Assembly (NCBI GenBank): GCA_947631715.1
Contig: CANRMK010000184.1
Span: 1-5,132 of the forward strand
Direction: 5' to 3'
DNA: 5,132 nt
Origin: an uncultured Acetatifactor sp.
GTDB lineage: Bacteria; Bacillota; Clostridia; Lachnospirales; Lachnospiraceae
Shown here: positions 1-5,132 of the stretch, piece by piece
Layout of the letters: each line of letters starts with the position of its first letter
Numbering within the stretch: position 1 is the stretch's first letter
Position numbers and translations under genes: made by a program
Notes under the pieces: generated by a model
The model's database searches: none
What the model was told of the DNA's origin: nothing
The model's input: the letters and a program-made list of their open reading frames with translations, nothing else

Positions 1-159
1 AATAACCAGCTGATCAGAATCAATAGCTACGCTCAGGCTGCGCGCCTCCTGTATGCGATGACAAAAGACTACTGGAGGGAGGGCGCTATGCAGGCGAAAC
101 GGCACCAGGTGGTCCTGAACGTCGTAAAGGCCTGGTTCGATTCCCACCCCGACCAATAA
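1..159 (+). CDS. C-terminal end of an unidentified protein (5' part outside window)
   Basis: An open frame runs from the first base and stops at TAA (157-159), giving 52 residues with the upstream part missing. The visible part looks mostly helical and soluble: an Ala/Leu-rich stretch (residues about 10-20) followed by YWREGAMQAKRHQ and a second likely helix ending in WFDSHPDQ. There is no membrane segment, Cys motif or recognisable catalytic signature. A strong intrinsic terminator starts about 25 nt after the stop, which supports this being the real end of a translated gene. I do not recognise the family; it could be the last helices of a regulator or an enzyme. It is the only rightward gene in the window and converges on porB. 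The reading frame is likely; the function is unknown. Confidence 0.6.
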   Translation, partial: NNQLIRINSYAQAARLLYAMTKDYWREGAMQAKRHQVVLNVVKAWFDSHPDQ

Positions 160-184
160 CCCGGAATTTGGAATTTCATGTAAC

Positions 185-221
185 AAAACGCAGGGCGGAT
201 TTCTTGTCCGTCCTGCGTTTT
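185..221 (-). terminator. Same hairpin acting as terminator of the leftward por operon
   Basis: Read leftward, the same GC-rich stem is followed by TTTT and then GTTA, so the U-tract is shorter than in the rightward direction. It lies about 35 nt beyond the porB stop, and no other hairpin is seen in between. It probably works as a bidirectional terminator between the converging genes, weaker on this strand. Confidence 0.65.
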
Positions 222-224
222 TTT
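185..224 (+). terminator. Rho-independent terminator of the rightward gene
   Basis: An 11-bp stem pairs 189-199 (CGCAGGGCGGA) with 207-217 (TCCGTCCTGCG), with a single G-U pair and a 7-nt loop (200-206). It is followed by seven T (218-224). The A run at 185-188 can extend the stem by pairing with the first T residues. It begins 25 nt after the TAA of the rightward gene. This is a textbook intrinsic terminator. Confidence 0.92.
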
Positions 225-257
225 GGAAAAGGTCTTCTCGCCTTATTCCCCGTCACC

Positions 258-1199
258 CTATTCCCCGCACCGCTTAAGCAGTTCTTCCCATCTTCTGTCC
301 ACTTCTTTCTGGAACGCCTGGATCAGGTCCTCATTGCCGGGTTTAAATAAGTGGGCGAACCGTCCCTGTTTCTTCAAGAAATCCTCCAGCGGAAGCTTGT
401 TCTTTGGCCTGTAATTTAAGATCCATTTCCCGTCAATGACCTCGAACAGCGGCCAATAGCAGGTCTCCACCGCCAGTCTGCAGATTTCCATAATGTCCGG
501 CGTATCGTACTTCCATCCTCTGGGACAGGGGGCCAGCACATTTAAGAACGCCGCTCCCGGGGTATAGATGGCGCGCTCCGCTTTCACATACAGATCTTTC
601 ATGTTGCCGATAAAGGTAGTCTGGCCCACATAGGGAATGTTGTGCGCCGCCAGGATCCCCGCCAGATCCTTTCTGGCCTGGGGCTTGCCATGAGAGACAG
701 TGCCGCTTGGGGTAGTGGTGGTGTCCGCATACATGGGGGTCGCGGAGGAACGCTGGGTCCCCGTGTTCATGTATGCGCCGTTGTCATAGCAGACGTACAC
801 CATGTCATGTCCCCGCTCCATAGCCCCTGACAGAGACTGCAGGCCAATGTCATAAGTACCGCCGTCGCCTCCAAAGGTAATGAATTTATATTCGGAAGAA
901 ATCTTCCCTTTCTTTTTCAGCACTCTGTATGCGGTCTCCACACCTGAAAGCGTGGCCCCCGCATTCTCAAAGGCGCTGTGGATATAGCTGTCCTCATACG
1001 CAGTGTACGGGTACATAAAAGTGGACACCTCGAGGCAGCCGGTAGCGTTCCCCACCACTGCCTTATCTCCCGGGTGCAGCGCCTTTAACACATTCCGCAC
1101 CGCAATGGTGCCGCCGCAGCCCGCGCACATCCGATGTCCCGGTGCCAGCCGCTCCGGTCTTCCCTGAATCTCCTTAAAATTAAATGCCTGCTGCTCCAT
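258..1199 (-). CDS. porB: 2-oxoacid:ferredoxin oxidoreductase, beta subunit (TPP-binding)
   Basis: This is the 313-residue beta subunit of a four-subunit pyruvate/2-ketoisovalerate ferredoxin oxidoreductase. It binds the thiamine diphosphate pyrophosphate/Mg2+ and the [4Fe-4S] cluster nearest the active site. Seen in the sequence: CAGCGG (Cys25, Cys28), ATGC (Cys55) and PCPRGW (Cys225) supply the four expected cluster cysteines. The TPP motif begins at GGDGG (110-114) and ends at YDNGAYMNTG (138-147). The N-terminal FNFKEIQGRPERLAPGH and the C-terminal domain after about 230 are typical, and the length is normal. The ATG at 1199 is chosen because an in-frame TGA lies just upstream; the ribosome site is weak (AGG about 10 nt away). 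It is the last gene of the cytoplasmic porGDAB operon. The stop is TAG, with a second in-frame TAA 12 nt further on. The family is certain; the exact 2-oxoacid is not. Confidence 0.95.
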   Translation of the reverse strand: MEQQAFNFKEIQGRPERLAPGHRMCAGCGGTIAVRNVLKALHPGDKAVVGNATGCLEVSTFMYPYTAYEDSYIHSAFENAGATLSGVETAYRVLKKKGKISSEYKFITFGGDGGTYDIGLQSLSGAMERGHDMVYVCYDNGAYMNTGTQRSSATPMYADTTTTPSGTVSHGKPQARKDLAGILAAHNIPYVGQTTFIGNMKDLYVKAERAIYTPGAAFLNVLAPCPRGWKYDTPDIMEICRLAVETCYWPLFEVIDGKWILNYRPKNKLPLEDFLKKQGRFAHLFKPGNEDLIQAFQKEVDRRWEELLKRCGE

Positions 1200-1202
1200 A
1201 TA

Positions 1203-1325
1203 TCAACTGAACCTGCCTTTCTCAAGACCTTTCGTATCCTGCTGTTTCCTGTGATCCTTCCACGCAAGGACCGCCTCTAAAATCTGCGGCTTCCCATGGG
1301 CCCGGTGCCGAAGCTTCTCACACAT
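1203..1325 (-). CDS. Possible 40-residue small protein between porA and porB
   Basis: A short ORF starts at an ATG overlapping the porA stop (ATGTGTGA, 8-nt overlap) and ends with TGA 3 nt before the porB ATG. It therefore fills the gap between the alpha and beta genes exactly. The product is hydrophilic and basic by my count (6 Lys, 4 Arg, 3 His against 5 acidic residues), beginning MCEKLRHRAHGK, with no membrane segment. About 64% of its codons end in G or C, counted by hand, which is not unlike coding sequence here. I see no Shine-Dalgarno at a normal distance, so translation would rely on coupling to porA termination. The family is unknown. It could be a real small protein, a translational bridge that keeps ribosomes moving to the weakly initiated porB, or chance: about 40 open codons in one frame is not rare. 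Confidence 0.4.
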   Translation of the reverse strand: MCEKLRHRAHGKPQILEAVLAWKDHRKQQDTKGLEKGRFS

Positions 1326-2523
1326 TCAGCACATCGTCGGTTCCTGCCCGAAGCCCCAGATAGGGGTACTCAGGGTAACTGATCTCCCCAGCCGCCATTT
1401 TCTGCAGAGTCTCATACACGGTCTCCATATCCTCCACCCGGACGTCTCTCCCGGACAGACCGTACATAATGTTCACAGTCTCAGCGGCGGCCTTTGCCCT
1501 GTACAGAGCTGCCGTCACCTCCGCGCCCAGAGGGCCTCCCTGGGCGCTGTAACTCTCTGACCTGTCCATGATGGCAATGGCCCTGCAGTGCTTTAGCGCC
1601 GCACCGATCTCCTCCGCCGGGAACGGGCGGAAGACCCTGATCTTTAAAAGTCCCGCTTTCACGCCTCTGTCCCGAAGCCGGTCCACTGCATCCTTGGCCG
1701 TTCCGCAGACGGAACCGATGGCCACTGCCGCATACTCCGCATCCTCCAGCCGATACCCCTCAAAAAATCCGTAATGCTGCCCTGTGATCTGCTCAAATTC
1801 CGCCGCCACGTCCAGGATCACTTTTCCTGCACGCTTCATAGCCTCTGCCTGGGCTTTCTTTGCCTCCATACAGTAAGGGGAAACGGCGTAAGGCCCCACC
1901 GCCATAGACTCGTCCTCCTTTAGCAGGTAATGCTCTGGCTCATATTCTCCCACAAATTTCCGGATAGGCTCATCGTCCCAAAGAATAATGTTCTGTACCG
2001 CATGGCTGGTGATAAAGCCGTCCTGGCAGATCATCACAGGGAGATGCACGTCCTTATGCTCTGCGATCCTGTGAGCCTGCAGGAAATTGTCATAGACCTC
2101 CTGATTGTTCTCGGCATAGATCTGGATCCATCCGGAGTCCCGGGCTCCCATGCTGTCGGAGTGCTCCGCATTGATGTTCAAAGGCCCCGTCAGTCCTCTG
2201 TTCACCAGGGCCATCACGATAGGCAGCCTGCTGGAGGCCGCCACATAAAGCACCTCCCACATCAGCGCCATACCGCAGGAAGAAGTCGCGGTGATCGCTC
2301 TGGCTCCCGCAGCGGAAGCGCCCATTGCCGTGCTCATGGCGCTGTGCTCACTCTCCACAGGGATAAATTCCGTGTCAATCTCCCCGTTCGCGATCATAGC
2401 AGCCACAAACTGCGGGATCTCCGTGGACGGCGTGATGGGAAATGCCGGCATCACATCGGGATTGATCTGTTTTATGGCATGGGCTACCGCCTCATTGCCG
2501 GACATTCTTGTTTTTGTAGGCAT
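1318..2523 (-). CDS. porA: 2-oxoacid:ferredoxin oxidoreductase, alpha subunit
   Basis: This is the 401-residue alpha subunit, carrying the pyrimidine-binding half of the thiamine diphosphate site and the transketolase C-terminal-like domain. Seen: AFPITPSTEI (27-36), matching the YPITPS motif whose Thr contacts substrate in single-chain PFOR; VESEHSA (56-62), whose second Glu (Glu59) aligns with the Glu that activates TPP; and PLNINAEHSDS followed by RDSGWIQIYAENNQE. A second domain begins near 245, with AVAIGSVCGTA and then KIRVFRPFP. The start is the ATG at 2523, which has AAAGGAG 5 nt upstream and matches the family N-terminus (MSGNEAVAHAI from residue 7). A longer frame from 2598 would overlap porD. 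It lies 28 nt after porD and its stop overlaps a small ORF. The substrate may be pyruvate or a branched-chain 2-oxoacid; the two types share these motifs. Confidence 0.95.
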   Translation of the reverse strand: MPTKTRMSGNEAVAHAIKQINPDVMPAFPITPSTEIPQFVAAMIANGEIDTEFIPVESEHSAMSTAMGASAAGARAITATSSCGMALMWEVLYVAASSRLPIVMALVNRGLTGPLNINAEHSDSMGARDSGWIQIYAENNQEVYDNFLQAHRIAEHKDVHLPVMICQDGFITSHAVQNIILWDDEPIRKFVGEYEPEHYLLKEDESMAVGPYAVSPYCMEAKKAQAEAMKRAGKVILDVAAEFEQITGQHYGFFEGYRLEDAEYAAVAIGSVCGTAKDAVDRLRDRGVKAGLLKIRVFRPFPAEEIGAALKHCRAIAIMDRSESYSAQGGPLGAEVTAALYRAKAAAETVNIMYGLSGRDVRVEDMETVYETLQKMAAGEISYPEYPYLGLRAGTDDVLNV

Positions 2524-2528
2524 ATGTA

Positions 2529-2535
2529 CTCCTTT
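2529..2535 (-). promoter_or_regulatory. Ribosome binding site deciding the porA start
   Basis: AAAGGAG reads leftward here, 5 nt before the ATG at 2523. The alternative in-frame ATG at 2598 would add 25 residues that overlap porD coding sequence and do not resemble the family, so this site supports the shorter start. Confidence 0.85.
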
Positions 2536-2551
2536 CGCTCTCGTACAGCTG

Positions 2552-2851
2552 TTATTTTCCGTCCATTTCAATGGCTCCGAAAGGACAGGCCCTGGCACAG
2601 ATGCCGCAGCCCTTGCAGTGGTCGTAATCGAATTCCTGTCTCTGCCCCTCTTTCACCGGAATGCTGCTGTCCGGACAGTAGGGCACACAGAGCAGGCACT
2701 GCTTACATTTGTCCCTGTTCCAGACAGGGGTCTGGGTCCTCCATTCCCCGGTGCAGAACAGCCCGGAGGTAGCCGGTTCGTGGATCTGCAGTCCCTCCGT
2801 CAGATCCTGCCATTTTGTTCTCTCATTGATATTTTCCGCTTTTAACGACAT
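2552..2851 (-). CDS. porD: 2-oxoacid:ferredoxin oxidoreductase, delta subunit (2x[4Fe-4S] ferredoxin-like)
   Basis: This 99-residue delta subunit passes electrons from the TPP/beta cluster to external ferredoxin. Two complete 4Fe-4S motifs are visible: CKQCLLCVPYC with Cys49, 52, 55, 59 followed by Pro60, and CKGCGICARAC with Cys79, 82, 85, 89 followed by Pro90. The spacing CxxCxxCxxxCP is intact in both, so two low-potential clusters are expected. The N-terminal 45 residues (with Trp14, Trp37, Trp44 and GEWRTQTPVW) are typical of PorD and dock it to the other subunits. Its ATG overlaps the end of porG by 10 nt and has a perfect AGGAGG 7 nt upstream, inside porG. Length and order are normal for the gamma-delta-alpha-beta arrangement. 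Confidence 0.95.
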   Translation of the reverse strand: MSLKAENINERTKWQDLTEGLQIHEPATSGLFCTGEWRTQTPVWNRDKCKQCLLCVPYCPDSSIPVKEGQRQEFDYDHCKGCGICARACPFGAIEMDGK

Positions 2852-3423
2852 TCCACTACCTCCTCTGCGGCAAGCCGCAGCGCTTTCAGATTGCCGTCCA
2901 GCACCTCCGGCTTTCTGGCAAATTTATGCTGCAGGGACGTCTCCATCTCCCGCAGGAACACATCCATCTCCATCACGCCGGAAACTTTCACCAGGGCTGC
3001 CAGCATGGGGGTATTGGGGAAATATTTTCCCAGAGTGGCCATGCACACTTTCCTGGCGTCCAGCAGATAGACTTTCCCCGGATATCCTCCAAGAAGCGGC
3101 AGGATCTCCTCTTTCGGCCTCGTGGTGTTGATCAGGATCCCCCCGTCCTCCTTAAGGCCTGCAGTCACATTCACCGTATGCAGCAGGGTATCGTCCACCA
3201 CCGCCACAAAGTCCGGATCATAAATATTGGAATGCACCCGGATGGCATTGTCGCTGATGCGGTCGTAGGCCGTGATAGGCGCGCCCATTCTCTCAGGGCC
3301 GTATTCCGGGAAGCCCTGCACCTGCTTCCCCGCCTGAAATGCCACATCCGCCAGCAGAAGAGCCGCAGTCTTCGCCCCCTGGCCGCCTCTGCCGTGCCAA
3401 CGGATCTCCGTCAAATGTCTCAT
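2842..3423 (-). CDS. porG: 2-oxoacid:ferredoxin oxidoreductase, gamma subunit
   Basis: This is the 193-residue gamma subunit, equivalent to the domain of single-chain PFOR that helps bind CoA. The family signature WHGRGGQGAKTAA (residues 9-21) is present near the N-terminus. It is followed by QGFPEYGPERMGAPITAYDR, the SNIYDPDFVAVVDDTLL region, and GKYFPNTPMLAALVKV, which is typical of the family. The length is as expected. The ATG at 3423 gives the usual MRHLTEIRW start, and the leader just upstream is a purine-rich tract with AGGA about 11 nt away. It is the first gene of the operon, with its own promoter about 65 nt upstream of the ATG, and it overlaps porD by 10 nt. In some archaea one gamma subunit is shared between pyruvate and 2-ketoisovalerate enzymes, so it does not settle the substrate. 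Confidence 0.95.
   Translation of the reverse strand: MRHLTEIRWHGRGGQGAKTAALLLADVAFQAGKQVQGFPEYGPERMGAPITAYDRISDNAIRVHSNIYDPDFVAVVDDTLLHTVNVTAGLKEDGGILINTTRPKEEILPLLGGYPGKVYLLDARKVCMATLGKYFPNTPMLAALVKVSGVMEMDVFLREMETSLQHKFARKPEVLDGNLKALRLAAEEVVECR
2859..2864 (-). promoter_or_regulatory. Ribosome binding site of porD inside porG
   Basis: AGGAGG on the minus strand, 7 nt before the porD ATG at 2851. It lies within the last codons of porG, so porD translation is probably both independently initiated and coupled to porG termination. Confidence 0.85.
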
Positions 3424-3469
3424 GGCTGATTTCTTCCTTTCTCTTTCCTCTGTAAATTTTCATCCTAAA

Positions 3470-3480
3470 GCGTCAGACCA
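3470..3480 (-). promoter_or_regulatory. Possible GntR/FadR-type operator at the por transcription start
   Basis: Read leftward, TGGTCTGACGC sits 7 nt after the -10 box, covering the predicted +1. It matches the FadR-subfamily pattern TNGTNNNACNA at all fixed positions but the last, and contains CTGGTCTGAC, the core of the known FadR operator. Binding here would block transcription. The palindrome is incomplete on its downstream side, and no regulator gene is in the window, so this is a suggestion only. Confidence 0.3.
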
Positions 3481-3487
3481 GTCATTT

Positions 3488-3516
3488 ATTTTAAACCTAA
3501 ATGCGTCCGATTGCAA
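3488..3516 (-). promoter_or_regulatory. Sigma-A-type promoter of the por operon
   Basis: On the minus strand TTGCAA (3516-3511) and TAAAAT (3493-3488) are separated by exactly 17 nt. These match four of six bases of the -35 consensus and five of six of the -10 consensus. The transcript should begin near 3481, leaving a leader of about 58 nt before the porG ATG. The -35 box begins 4 nt after the stop of the upstream oxidoreductase gene, and there is no terminator between them, so some read-through is possible. Confidence 0.75.
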
Positions 3517-3519
3517 GAT

Positions 3520-4662
3520 TTATACGACTGTTTTCTTCCGTTCCAGCCATTCTTCGAATCTTTTTTCAAATTCCTTCTCCTGCGGCGTCCCCGGCTGGGG
3601 CAATTCCACCATTCTCTTTTCCCAGGAGGAAAGATAAAATGCGTTGGACAATCTGAGGCTGTCTCCCGCCTGGCTCCCGGGAGCCACAGGCTCTTCCTCT
3701 CCCCTGACCGCGGCCGCAAAATTCCGCAGTATGATCTCATAGGGGGCCTCGCCGGGCTCGCACTCCACATCTTTCCAGACCCCTCCCGGTTTCCCGAACA
3801 GATCCTCCGACTCCCGGCGGTATTTCTGTTCCGGCACGTCCAGCTCACATACCTTTAAGGCCTCCTTTTCACAGACAATAAGCCCATTATCCATGGAAAG
3901 CTCCAGGCGGTTCACTCCGGGCGCTTCCCCGGTAGAGGCGATGAAAATGCCTGTGGCCCCGTTCTCCCATTCCATGTAGGCCGTCACCTCGTCCTCCACC
4001 TGGATAGGGTGATATTTCCCCTCGTGGCAGAAAGCCTGTACCCGTGCGGGCATACCGCAGATCCACTGAAGCAGATCCAGGTTGTGGGGACACTGGTTCA
4101 AAAGCGTTCCACCGCCGTCTTGGGCCCAGGTAGCCCGCCAGCTTCCGGACCGATAATATGCGTCAGGCCTGTACCAGTCCGTCACCACCCAGTTCACGCG
4201 CTTCACATTGCCGTATCTGCCGCTTTGGACCAGCTCCCGAAGCTTCCGGTACATGGGGAACGTTCTCTGATGGAACACAAAAGCATATTGCAGCCCGGGC
4301 TTTTTCGCCTCGAGCATCTGCCTTGCCTGGCGGCTGTACACGCCTGCCGGCTTATCGCACAGCACATTGATTCCCCTGGAAAAAGCGTCCACTGTCTGCT
4401 TTTCATGGGCGTAATGGGGCGTTGCGATGACCACCGCATCCAGCTTTAATTTTCCGTGATCCACTGCCCGGTACAGATCGTCCGCAGAGGGGTAGACAGG
4501 GAAGTCCTCCGGCAGGCTGCCCTTTAGCTTCTCCCAGCGCTCGGGACGCACTCTCGTCACTGCCGCAAGCCTCATTCCCGGTATCTTTCCCCCGGCGATC
4601 AGCTCCGCATACTTGCTTCCCATATTTCCCATACCGATAACGGCCGTTCTGATCTCATTCAT
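3520..4662 (-). CDS. Gfo/Idh/MocA family NAD(P)-dependent oxidoreductase
   Basis: This 380-residue cytoplasmic dehydrogenase of the glucose-fructose oxidoreductase/inositol dehydrogenase family probably oxidises or reduces a sugar, inositol or related compound. The Rossmann domain (about 1-125) has VIGMGNMG (8-15), the IATPHYAHE strand-loop (79-87) and CDKPAGV (102-108), with the conserved Lys104. The substrate domain carries DGGGTLLNQCPHNLDLLQW, with His193 and Asp196 as likely catalytic residues. The C-terminus is a charged helix. At the end of the second strand the usual Asp is replaced by Arg37 (AVTRVRPER), which suggests NADP(H) preference. The start at 4662 has AAGGGA about 8 nt upstream and begins right at the Rossmann strand. 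It lies 68 nt after the MATE gene and 96 nt before porG. The family is secure; the substrate is unknown. Confidence 0.92.
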   Translation of the reverse strand: MNEIRTAVIGMGNMGSKYAELIAGGKIPGMRLAAVTRVRPERWEKLKGSLPEDFPVYPSADDLYRAVDHGKLKLDAVVIATPHYAHEKQTVDAFSRGINVLCDKPAGVYSRQARQMLEAKKPGLQYAFVFHQRTFPMYRKLRELVQSGRYGNVKRVNWVVTDWYRPDAYYRSGSWRATWAQDGGGTLLNQCPHNLDLLQWICGMPARVQAFCHEGKYHPIQVEDEVTAYMEWENGATGIFIASTGEAPGVNRLELSMDNGLIVCEKEALKVCELDVPEQKYRRESEDLFGKPGGVWKDVECEPGEAPYEIILRNFAAAVRGEEEPVAPGSQAGDSLRLSNAFYLSSWEKRMVELPQPGTPQEKEFEKRFEEWLERKKTVV

Positions 4663-4730
4663 AGTTCGATTCCCTTCCCTTCATCTGTCTTTTCATTTTG
4701 CACAGGTTTATATCTGCTGCGCCTTTCATC

Positions 4731-5132
4731 TCAGCCCGCTTCCCTTTTTACGCTTTCCGGCTCCTCCTGCCCCAGCTTCCGGTACAGCACAAAATACATT
4801 GTCACAAAGCAGGCCAGGCCGCCCACCGCATTGGAAATCGGCTCTGCGAGATAAACACCGTCCACTCCCAGCCCAAGTCTTGGCAGCAGCAGCGTCAGCG
4901 GTGCCACGATCACAGCTTTCCGGAACAGGGAAAAGAAGATCGCCTGCTTTGAATAGCCGAGGGCTGTAAAGGAAGACTGTCCCGTGAACTGGAATGCCAT
5001 GAAAAAGAATCCAAAAAAGTACAAATGTAACGCTCTTTCTCCCGCTTCCAGCATGGCCGGATCCTCCGTAAAGATAGAGAGCAGGAAATGAGGGAACAAA
5101 AGTACCACCAGCCAGGCCGCCATGGTGTAAAT
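4731..5132 (-). CDS. MATE-family multidrug/sodium antiporter, C-terminal part (cut by window edge)
   Basis: The frame stays open through the right edge, so the 133 visible residues are the C-terminal third of a MATE efflux protein of about 450 residues. These inner-membrane antiporters export drugs or metabolites using Na+ or H+. Seen: the loop FTEDPAMLEAGERALHLYFF, then FTGQSSFTALGYSKQA, then SLFRKAVIVAPLTLLLPRLG and LGVDGVYLAEPISNAVGG. All are characteristic of the last repeats of the family. Roughly four hydrophobic segments are visible and the tail after the last one is short and charged (RKLGQEEPESVKREAG). The ATG at 5123 is internal, not the real start. The stop is TGA at 4731. The next gene begins 68 nt later, with no clear terminator or strong promoter between, so co-transcription with the oxidoreductase is possible. 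Confidence 0.9.
   Translation of the reverse strand: MYTMAAWLVVLLFPHFLLSIFTEDPAMLEAGERALHLYFFGFFFMAFQFTGQSSFTALGYSKQAIFFSLFRKAVIVAPLTLLLPRLGLGVDGVYLAEPISNAVGGLACFVTMYFVLYRKLGQEEPESVKREAG

Noticed and set aside
1085..1267. Leftward 60-residue ORF across the porA-porB gap and the porB start
   Set aside because: Most of it overlaps the conserved porB N-terminus in another frame. Its start does not fit either gene junction, unlike the 40-codon ORF in the same gap.
1291..1306. Short palindromes CCCATGGG and GGGCCC in the porA-porB gap
   Set aside because: These overlapping restriction-site-like palindromes are too short and loopless to form a credible terminator or riboswitch stem, and no T-tract follows.
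2524..2598. Extended N-terminus for PorA starting at 2598
   Set aside because: It would overlap the porD coding end by about 47 nt, and the added residues do not look like the family, while a good ribosome site precedes the ATG at 2523.
1930..2772. Long rightward ORF of 280 residues opposite porA and porD
   Set aside because: It lies antisense to two genes with clear family motifs. Its product is rich in Arg, His and Ser with no recognisable domain, as expected for the opposite strand of GC-rich coding DNA.
2291..2845. Rightward ORF of 184 residues opposite porA/porD, partly hydrophobic
   Set aside because: Antisense shadow of porA and porD. The hydrophobic stretch comes from reading Ala/Gly-rich coding sequence backwards, and no ribosome site or family match is evident.
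2926..3429. Rightward ORF of 167 residues opposite porG
   Set aside because: It spans porG antisense almost exactly, is His/Gln/Arg-rich, and has no domain signature.
4009..4449. Rightward ORF of 146 residues opposite the Gfo/Idh gene
   Set aside because: Antisense to a strongly supported dehydrogenase frame; no motif and no ribosome binding site.
4663..4730. Possible promoter with TATAAA between the MATE and Gfo/Idh genes
   Set aside because: A TATAAA is present on the minus strand, but the hexamer 17 nt upstream (GCTGAG) does not resemble a -35 box, so I cannot support it.

Overview
The window looks like chromosomal DNA from an anaerobic Firmicute, most likely a gut clostridium of the Lachnospiraceae type. 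This is an inference from four things: a ferredoxin-linked 2-oxoacid oxidoreductase, mid-range GC judged by eye, strong AGGAGG-type ribosome binding sites, and the protein style. No rRNA, tRNA, CRISPR array, insertion sequence or phage gene was seen.

Layout, left to right. Positions 1-159 hold the last 52 codons of a rightward gene I do not recognise. A strong hairpin terminator follows at about 185-224, between this gene and the converging leftward genes. Everything from 258 to the right edge reads leftward (minus strand). In transcription order these are: the C-terminal part of a MATE-family efflux transporter (cut by the right edge), a complete Gfo/Idh/MocA oxidoreductase, then a four-subunit 2-oxoacid:ferredoxin oxidoreductase operon in the order gamma (porG), delta (porD), alpha (porA), beta (porB). 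Gene junctions in this operon are tight: a 10-nt overlap, then 28 nt, then the porA-porB junction. The stretch between porA and porB is just over 100 nt and holds a possible 40-codon ORF. Its start overlaps the porA stop and its stop lies 3 nt before the porB start.

How it works together. PorA and PorB carry the thiamine diphosphate active site and one [4Fe-4S] cluster, PorD is a two-cluster ferredoxin-like wire, and PorG completes the CoA-binding core. Together they oxidatively decarboxylate a 2-oxoacid (pyruvate, or a branched-chain relative) with CoA to acyl-CoA, CO2 and reduced ferredoxin. The operon has its own good sigma-A-like promoter (TTGCAA, 17 nt, TAAAAT) just after the oxidoreductase gene. 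A GntR/FadR-like half-palindromic site lies at the predicted transcription start. The MATE and Gfo/Idh genes share the strand but show no clear functional link to the por genes.

The most interesting points are the small ORF between porA and porB, the operator-like site at the por promoter, and an Arg in the Gfo/Idh protein where NAD-using relatives usually have Asp. I found no convincing wholly new system; this is mostly well-known metabolism with a few details worth checking.
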